Source: Physocladia obscura
Lineage: Eukaryota; Chytridiomycota; Chytridiomycetes; Chytridiales; Chytriomycetaceae
Length of the DNA: 37,654 nt
NCBI GenBank assembly: GCA_027596945.1
Contig: JADGJH010000046.1
Location: forward strand, 1-37,654
Direction of reading: 5' to 3'
Part shown: one piece after another, positions 10,782 to 20,000 of the stretch
Numbering within the stretch: position 1 is the stretch's first letter
How the letters are laid out: each line of letters opens with the position of its first letter
The notes under the pieces: model-generated
Databases searched by the model: none
Told to the model about the DNA's origin: nothing
What the model saw: the letters and a program-made list of their open reading frames with translations, nothing else
Made by a program: the position numbers and the translations under genes

Positions 10782-11325
10782 TTTCAATACCTACCAAATC
10801 CACCAATAGGCTCAGGTTTCAAGAACTCTGCACAATCGTTGCCAAACATAGGCTTGCAATATAAATTTGAGCAAATATTTTGCTGCCAGTTATTTTGGTC
10901 TCAAAGTTATTATGTTGTGCTGCTTGGTGCTTTGTCAAATGGGATATTTAATATTCTACCAACTATATTTGTTTGTTATTCACTACTGTTTTCATCATCT
11001 TTTGATGTGCAGAACTCTCCTTATGCAACCAGAACAGTCGAAAAACTCTATGAATAATTATGCGGCTAGTAGATTGGAATACTTGACATAAAAATCAGTT
11101 TTCTTGTAGCCATATGGTTGTTGAAAAATAATTTTAACATGCAAAAACTCAAAGAAAATTGTCTCTGCAACATCCACTTCTCTGTTCTTGTTCTATACAT
11201 CTGTTATTATTCTTGAAGGTGAATTAATACCATGTTTATAGATTGTTATTGTATCCTAAATTTCTAGAGAAAGTGAAAGGGAAAAGGAATAAGAAAAAGA
11301 AGAAAAAAGCACCAAACACCCCATT

Positions 11326-14006
11326 TCACATGCCAAAATCTTCAGCCAACTCAATTTTTGTTTCAGCTGAAAGTACTAACTCAAAAGGCGTTTCAATAGA
11401 GCTCATAGCAATAGGAGCATAAGTACCAGCATCAGATTTTGCCAGAAGAAGAAATGTTGAAATTCCTTGAGCACTTTTAAATTTCGATTTCCAAGATCCT
11501 AATCCAGACTCATTATCAGCTTCAGAAGCCCCCAGGTAAAGTTCTATGCCACAATGCAACTCAAATTCCTCCACAAAACAGACCCTAATCACCTTACCAT
11601 TTTTACCAACAATGAAATACAATGTTTCAATAACATCAGCATCCTGCTTGAAAACTTTTTTAGCACCTTCTTCCCCAGCATGTTCATTCTCAGTGTATTT
11701 GTCAATGCGAGCCACACTGAGACCATACTTGCGAAGATGACCAGCTGGACAAAACTCTGCGTACAACTCACGCAAGTAGAATGTGCCAATGACATCGTTG
11801 AAAATTTCAGTTCTACAGAAAGGCCCAATTGCAGACACAGATGCAGGGTCCTTCAAAGACAAGCAGCTTTTGTGGTCAGCTGGATTTAAAATTAGCTTGC
11901 CTCCCAGCCCCCATTCAAGACGGCAACTTGACATTTCAGCATAACGATGCTCAAGCAGCTTTATGTCCATTTGACCTGTTTCAGTACCATTTTGTCTGTC
12001 ATGCAACCAATTTGAATCCATTGACCATGACATTGAAACCACTTGGTTCATCTTGAATTTCTTCTCAAACTCCTCAAATTTAGCTTCAGCATAGTCTCTT
12101 GAAATATCAAAGCCTTTGTACTCAAAGTATATCTGCGGATTCTTTGAGTCAAAAATGGATTTTGCTTTGTTAAACTCCAACTTGAATTCCTTTGTTTTGT
12201 CTTTCTCATCAGCGGCAGAAAGATCTCCTGCCTGCTTCAAAGACTTGATTTTGGCAGTGGCATAGTCAGAAGCTGATGTGAATGTTTCGAGGGCAAAAAT
12301 CTTGGATGAGTAAAACTGAGACTCTAAATTTTTGAATTCAGTCTCAAATTCTTCTTTCTTGGTGTTTTTGAGAATTTCCATCTCTCTCTCCCTGCTGTAG
12401 CGCTGACCAGTGATGCTTCTCCAACCAAAACCAACATATCCCTTTGCAATAAGTCCACAGTTCCATTCTCCGAAAATCTCATCCAAACTTGCATTGTTGT
12501 AATTTGACTCAATAGGGATTCCAAGTAATTTGTTGTAAGCAAAAACTTGATCCTTGAGTAACCAAGAGCTTCGACAGTAGATGCTGAAATAGTTTTCCCA
12601 TACAGTGTCTGGGTGCTGAACTCCAACAAATGTTCCAGAGAGATTTTCATTAAAGTGAATACGCTGTGGCAGGGTTAAAATAAATGAGTTGAAGTCACCA
12701 GATGACATTTCACTCTTATCAGCATGCAACCAATCTATGCTTTCCTTTTCATGGACAAATGCATTGTCAAACTTGAAACTTTCAGATATGGCCAACTCAT
12801 TGAGCAACTTATAACGACCCTGAATACCAAATATCAGCTTGATTGCACTTGAAAGTTCAGAATTACTGTCTTGCAAATCACTGGACCAGATTGAAAGATT
12901 TTCCTTGAACAAACTGGCAAGCCATTCTGGAGAAAAGAAATCTACAGATCCTTCCTTGGTCCAGAAAATGACAGACTTGCTTTTGGAAAGTACCTCCTCT
13001 TGAAGAGTCCAAACTCTGTTTCTGAATTCAGTTCCAGACAAGAAGTCAAAAAGTAGGACACTAATATAACGTGACAGCCCCGTTATTCGGTAATTAATTT
13101 CATTGCTTTCGTTTGGGTCATCTCCTCGCGGATTTTGTTCAATTTCGTCCAGGCGAATTGTAGATCCTGTTGATAATTTGTATTTTAACAAAGTATCATT
13201 GTTGAAAATCTCCACTGATCCATTAGATGTGACAAGGTGAAGCTGTTGAGAAACTGGCAAGATGTGTGTCAACCAATAGATTCTCTTCTTGAGGGTGTAA
13301 ACAAGTTGCTCTGGGCTTATCAATACAGCCAAATCTTCACCTTTGTGTTGCTGAATGTAGAGCAAGATTGCTAGCGGAGACTCAGGATACACTGCATTTG
13401 AAGGATATATTTGCTTTTTGATTGAATGTTCAATCAATGCCTTCTTGCTGGATAAATCCTGTTCAATCAAAATATAGGTGTGTTGAGCACTGTAGTAAAC
13501 AAAAGCCATAACAGCAACTTGATCGGCTTGGAGTTTGGGATTAACACACATTCCAGATGCATCATTTTGAGGTTGATCCTTGACATCAAGCCACAAGGAC
13601 TTTCCATTTCCATGTTTGGACAGCAGATTCTGGAGAACTCGAAATTTGCGCGGATCATTATTCAAGCGAACAACCCAAGCACATCCGCTTCCAGCGACAA
13701 GAGATCCGGCATTTCCCCAAACATGAGAAACGGCAGAATAATTATTGCATTTGGAATCCTGTGGACGTTGGAAATTAAGACCGGTGTCGCATAAAACCCA
13801 TTTGTTGGATGCCGTAAGCTCATGAAAATGAACACGATCTACCAAACTTTTAGTAGATGCAATATGTACAACGCGCCACAGAGGTGAATCAAAATACCTT
13901 CATTGCTGTCAACTTCGAGGTGGAACTCTGTAGGTTTCACGTGTGGGGGTAGGTAATTTAGAGGATAGTTGATTATGCCGTTTATCGATTTTTGCAATAC
14001 CTTCAT
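11326..14006 (-). CDS. HET-domain protein with an inserted ubiquitin-like domain (873 aa, two exons)
   Basis: Exon 1 is 14006-13898 and exon 2 is 13838-11326, joined by a 59-bp GT-AG intron; together 36 + 837 codons. Exon 1 begins M-K-V-L and ends VKPTEFHLEVDSNE; without it the long exon has no ATG, only TTG. HET hallmarks (roles known from the family): YSAVSHVWGN (about residues 70-79), LWLDVKDQ (117-125; the usual Cys-Ile-Asn is absent), YYSAQHTYILIEQD (151-164) and RVWTLQEE (311-318). Between the last two sits a full ubiquitin-like fold (about 190-270). The C-terminal half is unrecognised: a charged, Lys/Glu-rich helical stretch (about 500-630) and a domain with GIELYLG. No signal peptide. 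HET proteins trigger self/non-self or stress-induced cell death in fungi; that role here is inference. Lies 94 bp downstream of the 73-aa gene on the same strand. Confidence 0.85.
13126..13377 (-). other. Ubiquitin-like domain inside the HET protein
   Basis: About residues 190-273 of the HET protein. Strand 1 PLAILLYIQQ, turn HKGED, strand 2 LAVLISPEQ, helix LVYTLKKRIYWLTHI, then LPVSQQLHLVTSNG, FNNDTLLKYKLSTGSTIRL and a tail EIEQNPRG. Order and spacing match ubiquitin throughout: the Leu-Lys-x-x-Ile helix, Pro before the Gln-Gln, the Thr-Leu-x-x-Tyr turn and the Gly-Ser-Thr-Ile-x-Leu last strand. The loop before Asn-Asp is about five residues longer than in ubiquitin. Because it is internal it cannot be conjugated through its own C-terminus unless cleaved. 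Confidence 0.8.
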
Positions 14007-14099
14007 GGGCTATTGCGGCATTATTCGGGATTGTATTTGATTCATTTCGAGTTTCGAGACGCGTATCTGGATGATTGAGATGAGTTGTTTCAAATATGA

Positions 14100-14368
14100 C
14101 TAAACGCCAGGACTACCTTCTTTGCCAACCTGCGCGTGGTTTTGGTGCAGCAGCTCCGGATGTTTACTAACAACATTGGCAACTACAGCTAAGGGTCAGA
14201 TATGCAAATATCGAATGAATTTGAGCAAAAGGCACCTTGAGATCTCTCGTCGTAAACAATCAACGTTTTGGTTGAATCATCTCGATTGCCACGAGTTCGA
14301 CGAGAATTCTTTGCACTAGATGGTGCAATCACGCTCTTGAGACCGGCGACAAGTCGTTCAAATGGCAT
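14100..14368 (-). CDS. Small two-exon protein, 73 aa, unknown
   Basis: Exon 1 is 14368-14236 (44 codons plus one base) and exon 2 is 14188-14100 (two bases plus 28 codons and stop), separated by a 47-bp GT-AG intron; frame is exact. The protein starts MPFERLVAGLKSVIAPSS, has a basic stretch (NSRRTRGNRDD), then KTLIVYDERSQ spliced to AVVANVVSKHPELL, and ends QNHAQVGKEGSPGV. No membrane segment or signal peptide. Not recognised; length and basic character would suit a small nuclear or ribonucleoprotein subunit, but that is a guess. Its stop is 94 bp before the HET gene's ATG on the same strand, so the HET promoter must be very short or overlap this gene. Confidence 0.6.
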
Positions 14369-14377
14369 GTTGTGCAA

Positions 14378-14813
14378 ATTTGTTGAAGTGCGTCTTGTTC
14401 AGCAGATTTAACGAATCAATTAATGCGAGAAATATCTTTTCATTTGGGCGGCACATATTCCTGTTGGGGGAGAAAATCAATTTTATATAGGAAAGGCTAT
14501 GCCTTTGATTGACTGTGTGACTTTGATTGAGATTTTCGGATGTAATAGTGGTACTTGTGGCAAACAATACGAAGCAATAAAATTTTTATAGGCAAAATAG
14601 TGATAATAACGAAAAAGAATGAAAAAAGAGACTCTCGGAAAGCGACCAAAATACAAACGAATAAAATTTGAAAAATCTTGACAATAATGAGGGTTTTGGA
14701 ATGTTTCAGTTGGGGGAAAAAAAAAAAAATGCAAATTCTAGTATAGCTTCTCGATAATAACTAAAACATTGCTATTTATTTATTTTCATAATATGAAATT
14801 CGCAGACAGCAGA
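14378..14813. other. Short intergenic spacer
   Basis: AT-rich spacer between the 73-aa gene (upstream side) and the 3' end of the Rossmann gene, both on the minus strand. It should contain the promoter of the 73-aa gene and the terminator of the Rossmann gene; no motif is strong enough to name. A run of 12-13 A lies near 14718. Confidence 0.4.
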
Positions 14814-15530
14814 TTATATTTTTGCATAATTGAAAAAAATAGGTTTGCGCTCCCAAGCGCGATCGGGATCGGCAGCAAGGCGACAAAACGCGTCGGCCAC
14901 ATCGCAATACGAAGCCGGGCCGTTCTGGATATTATTCTCAGTCGGCTCGGGAATAAGGGTGCCGCGCGTGGGCTCTTCGACCATGTAGCCCATACGCGCG
15001 TAGATGAAGCGAAAGCGCGGGTCGCTCTGGTAGAAGCACCAGCGCAGCATTTCCTCGGCGTCTCTCCAGGCTTTGCGTGCGACGACAGTGCGGAGCAGCA
15101 GGGCCAGCAGCCAGGCGGACCAGCTGTTGATTGCGCCGCCGGGCTCGGGAATCAGCTGGCCGCCGACAATCAGAAGCACGCAGTCGGCGAGGCGCGCGTC
15201 GTCCGCCAGCGCCGCTACCGTCGCGCGCACAACGAGCGGCCGGTCGGCGTCGTTCGCCTGGTTCTGATTGGCCGAAGCCGGCACCGCGCTCGACGCGTCG
15301 ACAATCGCGTGCGGCTGCGCCTGCTTGACGCTGAGCGCAATTGCCGCCGCGTCGTTGAGGTTCCCCTGCACAACTGTCAGCCTCGCGTTCGCGCGCAGCT
15401 CGGCGCTGAGCCGGTTTGGATTCCGCACAAACGCGTAAACTGCCCAGCCTTGGGCAAGCGCCTTTTCGACCACCAGACTCCCCGCTCGTCCTGTTGCCCC
15501 ATACACGAGCATCCTGCGGCTGACTGACAT
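14814..15530 (-). CDS. NAD(P)-binding Rossmann-fold protein (NmrA/atypical SDR-like), GC-rich, intronless
   Basis: 238 aa in one exon, ATG at 15530, TAA at 14814-14816. The N-terminus MLVYGATGRAGSLVVEKALA has the Gly-x-x-Gly-x-x-Gly dinucleotide loop after a first beta strand; strand 2 ends in FVRNPNRL, whose Arg favours NADP(H), then VVQGNLND matches the Asp-containing strand 3 of NAD(P)-binding (NmrA-type) proteins. A later RFIYARMGYMVEEPTRGTL segment looks like the substrate-side region of this group. No catalytic Tyr-x-x-x-Lys is obvious, so redox sensor or atypical reductase are both possible. Base composition is very different from neighbours: 41 of 60 bases at 15061-15120 are G or C, versus 20 of 60 at 19021-19080 in talin. 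This fits horizontal transfer or a compositional island. The long antisense frame is only its shadow. Confidence 0.85.
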   Translation of the reverse strand: MSVSRRMLVYGATGRAGSLVVEKALAQGWAVYAFVRNPNRLSAELRANARLTVVQGNLNDAAAIALSVKQAQPHAIVDASSAVPASANQNQANDADRPLVVRATVAALADDARLADCVLLIVGGQLIPEPGGAINSWSAWLLALLLRTVVARKAWRDAEEMLRWCFYQSDPRFRFIYARMGYMVEEPTRGTLIPEPTENNIQNGPASYCDVADAFCRLAADPDRAWERKPIFFNYAKI

Positions 15531-17097
15531 TTCTTTTTCTACCCTAATCTTGATTCGCCACGGTCTGTCAAACTCATTTTATGGAATTTTCCTTCATTTG
15601 AAATTATCCTCAATTTTGTCATCAATTTGTCACAAACAGACTGGATTTGTCATCGGAAAAAAAATTCTGAAATATCCCTACTAACAAACTGCCCTGAATA
15701 TTCCACAATAAGAATGGTATCTGACCCGACAAACCTGGTCACGTAATCTGAACCGGTATTAAAAATCGCCCACCTGGGGGTTAAACCTGGTTTTTTCTTT
15801 TCTTTTTTCATACAAAAATGGTTAAAGTAACACCTCTCTCTCCAACTCGTTCCAATTCTCCTGTGTCAGACACTCAAATTCCAGTTTGAACTGGGATGAA
15901 AATGGAAATCAAAAAATCAGAAATTGGACATTTGGTGTAAGACTCACAATATTATCAAATAAAACAAAACTTTAACTTCAACTAAATCCCATACTCTACT
16001 CTCAAATTCTTATCATTTAGTTCTGAGGTATAAAATATTAAATTAGTTGACTTGAGCTACTACAACTGCGAGGAAATCTTTTGTTATTTTTTAAAACTTC
16101 TGAAACCTTATGCTGGTTCTCCAGCTATTATCAGCAGTTTACTTCAGTTCTTGAAACTTAACAAATTTCTAGAAATTTCTTTGAGAAAATTAGATGAGCT
16201 GTCAAATTTACAGCAGTTACATCGAATGGGACAGGTATTTTGAAAATATTGCAATCTAAAAACAATAACAAAGTAATCTCTGAATAAAAAAATTGATGAA
16301 ATTGAAAAAGATGCTGCAAGGGACATCAATGTTTAATACACCCAAGTTTCATAATTTAATCAAAATATCTCATCAACAGATTTTTGTTTCAACCAATGCT
16401 GTGCAATACAAAAGAAATTTCAACATAACAGTCAAAAAGTGCAGCATGCCAGATTTCAAAAAGAATTGTTATCTACTACCAATAAATTTGTTCAATAAGC
16501 ATGATTTCTTGATAATTTACTGTACCTTACTTTCCCTAATAATAAATTGCTTGTTGTAGGTCTTAAACCACCTGCTTTGCAAATTTCCCATATGAAATAG
16601 TGTTATAAGGAACAACAGTCAGAATCAAAATAGAAACTTTTGGCATTCAACACATTAAATCTTGTTGTGCTTGAGGAAAAGCTTGATTGGAATAAATTTC
16701 AAGTCAATATAAGCTGTTTCATAGATTAGCTGTGAAGAATTGTATATCTGTCCAGACTTGAAGAGCTATTTGGTTCATTAATTTGTTTGCGTTTTGGGGT
16801 TCAATTAATAAATTGAAGATGTTTTGAAAATGGAATGTTGTTTGCAGGGTAAACACAAAATTACTCCAGTTTCATTTTGGAAAAAGTTCCTTGGAATCGA
16901 CCCTTAACTGTAGTTGTAATACCTTCAAATTTTTCAATCCAAAAGAATCAAGCTGTGTATTTGATGCTTCTCGAAAACTACACTGCTTCTCTAAATTAAA
17001 ATTTTTGTTGTTTATGAGAACTATGTATGAATTAGCATTTTTATTTTTTATTCTCCTAACAAAAGATTTTCAAATTGAACTTGAAAAGTCCACTAGC
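15531..17097. other. Intergenic with inverted dispersed repeat
   Basis: Contains the promoters of two divergent genes, the minus-strand Rossmann gene (start 15530) and plus-strand talin (start 17098). About 15955-16150 is the inverted partner of the repeat at 5990-6335. Frames at 16293-16559 and 16891-17097 are open but have no homology or splice context apart from the talin start itself. Confidence 0.5.
15955..16150. repeat. Dispersed repeat, copy 2 (reverse complement of 6.1-6.3 kb)
   Basis: Reverse-complement match to 6100-6330, for example tcttatcatttagttctgagg here against the complement of cttcagaactaaatgataaga there, continuing through gaggaaatctt and agaaacctta-like blocks to gcagtttac. 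About one base in six to eight differs by eye. Confidence 0.7.
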
Positions 17098-20000
17098 ATG
17101 TGCAACATTAAAATAACTATTGTTGAGCTTAATACGACAAGAAATATACAGGTAATATGGCACGATATGAGGGAAAAAAAAAAGTAAACTGAAAATATTT
17201 TCTTGAAGTTTAGTTTTCTGGAAAGGTGTATATTGATGACGTTTGTACAGAAATTCGCACTATTTTCGGACCTGGTGCTGGTGGCGCTGATCACGGCCTC
17301 TTTTGGCCTGACAGAGGAAAGTGGCTTCATCTGTGCAAAACTCTTGATTTCTATGATGTGAAATCTGGTGACTGCTTTGTTTTCAAAAAAAGACATTGCC
17401 TTCTTCGAGTCGAACTTTTAGACAACTCTGTAAAAACGGTTCTAATAGACGAATCGTTGAATGTTTCCAGTTTGGTGACAAATTTTTGCGAAAAAATTGG
17501 TCTGTAAAAACGCATTTGAATGAATCTGAGAGGCTTACGTTCGTGTAACAGGATTGAAAAATCCTGAAGAATTTTCTTTTGCTTGTAACATGTCGTTCTT
17601 AAAAGTAAAGGCGAAGGAAGATCAAAAGTCTGCTGTTTCAGAGACCAATTTGGACGAATGTGAGATCTCGCGTAATCGAACAAACAAAAATAACTAATTG
17701 TAATCTTTTTTAAATTAGACTTCTTGAATCCGGAACTTACTTTAAGAGAGCAAGGAGTTGAAGAGAGTTTATCTGTTCTATTGAAGAAAAAATTCTTTTA
17801 CACAGATGCGAATGTTGACCAAAGCGATCCGATACAGCTTAATTTACTTTACCATCAATGCAAACAAATGATATTACTCGGAAAATACTCGTGTACGTTC
17901 GAAGAGTCGTTACAATTTGCAGCTGCTCAATTCCAAGCCCAATTTGGAAATCATGATCCTGAAAAACATACTGATCAATTCATGAAGTTTGTGTTAAAGA
18001 GTGATTTAATTTTACCTACCGTCTGAAACTATGTCCAGTTTCAAAAACCTGATTCCTCTAAGATTTAGAAACTATACAAGTATCGCCACAAAGATACTTG
18101 ATGAACACAAAAAAATTCAAGGATTATCTCAGCTGCGCGCAAAACTTCTTTACGTCCAATTAAGCAGGTTTACTTTTTTTATTCAACTCGTTTTCCGTAT
18201 GATAATAATAATTAGTAGATTTTTTCCCCCTCCTTTTTCAGAAAGTTGCAAACATATGGAATGTCGTTTTTCTTAGTTACAGAGTCCAAGGAGAAAAAAG
18301 TTCTAATTGGAATAGCAAAAAATATTATCGCTCGGCTTGATGTAAATACAAAACAAATCATCAAATCCTGGTCATTAATACAGCTTCGCCGTTGGACTGC
18401 AGCCTCGACAAATTTCACTTTTGATTTCGGCGATTACGAAGAGGAGTATTACACAGTCAAAACCACTGAAGGAGCGCAAATTTCGCAGATTATTTCTGGA
18501 TATATTGAAATGGCCTTGAAAAAAAAGATGGTACCTGATAAAATTATTGTTGAAGAAGAGGAAGTTTTAATCACAATCGAAGAATATGAGGAGCCTGTCC
18601 ATGCAGTAAATATTGGAACTGTTTTTGCTGGACAAAAACCAGCTGTAGAAACACGAGTTGGAACAATCGTGAGTCTGAAGCCGAATCGCACTGCAATAAT
18701 CCCAAAACCAAGTAGTGCACTTTTGCCAAGCTCCAATGATTCATTAATTCGAGTAGATTTAAACAAAAAAAACTCGGAGCATCCACTAAAAGAACTTTTC
18801 ATCAGCAGTTCGGCGATATTGCAAAGCGTTTCCAGAGATCTAGATAATGAACTTCAATTACCTCAGATTGAAGATCTCGCGACGGAAGATTGGAAGCAAC
18901 AAGCTATTGAAACACACGCAAATATTCTTGAATCTCAAATAACTTCACATCTGGCTTATTTTGGTGTCTTAATCAACTTAACTAGTTCAAACTTTGATGC
19001 CATGGATTTTGAATCAATCTCACGTAGTGTTGGTGCATTAACTTCGAATTTGATGCAAATGTCAAACAGTTTAAAAATCTTAGCTGCACTTGCAAATAAT
19101 TCAGATGATAAATTAAGCTTTATTAAGTCCTCAAAATATTTACTAGGAACGGCAATAGAATTTTGCAAAAGTCTGGAAAACTATATTTTACTAGAAGGTG
19201 AAAAACAAACAATCTATAATGCAATCCACAATGTCGCGTATAGTGTTGAAAATCTATTTGATTTGATTGGAAAAAACGAAATCAGTCAAGAAACTCGGAC
19301 TGAGCTGTCCGGAATTTCAAAATCGATTCTTGAATCTGTTTTCAATCTGGTTGATACTGCGCGACAAGCTTCCGAAGCTGTTAATGGTTCAGAGGCTCAA
19401 ATTTTGATTGCAGAAGATGCTAGAGTTTTGGTTGATTCATCTCATCAAATGGTTGCATGCATTATAATCATCTCTTCTGCCATTTGGTCACAAAATTGTT
19501 TGGATCAATTGATTGAGTCTACCTTATTTGTTTTTTCAGCGGTAAATAAGCTTAAAATTTCGTCAGGAGAATGTCAAAACATTTCCATTATGCAGGAAAT
19601 TAATGAGAATGCGATCAGAGTTGAGGAATTAATCAATATGCTTATCCAATTTTCGAAATTTTGTGAGATGGGCAATGAAAAAAGCTCATTGAGCTTAAGA
19701 TATGATCAATTGATGCGCGCTATCGATTCGTTAATGTTGGATGAATTAACAGCGGAAGAAATTATTATAGCAGCTAAAAATCTAGCCACAACTGTCGCAA
19801 AATTAGTAAATGCTCTAGAAGAAACCTTCCCGGAAAATTCTTCAGATATATATGACCAAAGGAAAATCGCGCGACTTATTGCAGATTCGGGTTCGAAAGC
19901 AATTTCCACTGCAAAAGAGGCTGCAAAAGAATCATTCAATAAAGAGAAAATTAACACTTTTCGAAAAGCCGTACAACATCTGGAAGCAATTGCCAACGAA

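Larger units (their letters stand above)
9261..11325. other. Intergenic with dispersed repeat and assembly gap
   Basis: No supported gene. About 9660-10080 is less AT-rich than its surroundings and could be a different element. About 10290-10510 has a second copy near 30.8 kb. A string of ten N at 10772-10781 follows a run of T and a run of A. A plus-strand frame at 10867-11091 is hydrophobic (KVIMLCCLVLCQMGYLIFY) and might be a membrane-protein remnant, but nothing confirms it. Confidence 0.5.

Noticed and set aside
11546..11889. Plus-strand frames inside the HET gene
   Set aside because: Antisense shadows of the 873-aa coding sequence.
14769..15527. 252-codon plus-strand open frame over the Rossmann gene
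   Set aside because: It is antisense to a protein with a clear Gly-x-x-Gly-x-x-Gly loop; GC-rich sequence lacks stops on both strands. Its Arg/Ala-rich composition is typical of such shadows.
18021..18038. An 18-nt mini-intron (gtctga...ccag) in talin
   Set aside because: Removing 18 nt does not repair the frame, and a 52-nt intron with donor at 17987 restores both frame and alignment.
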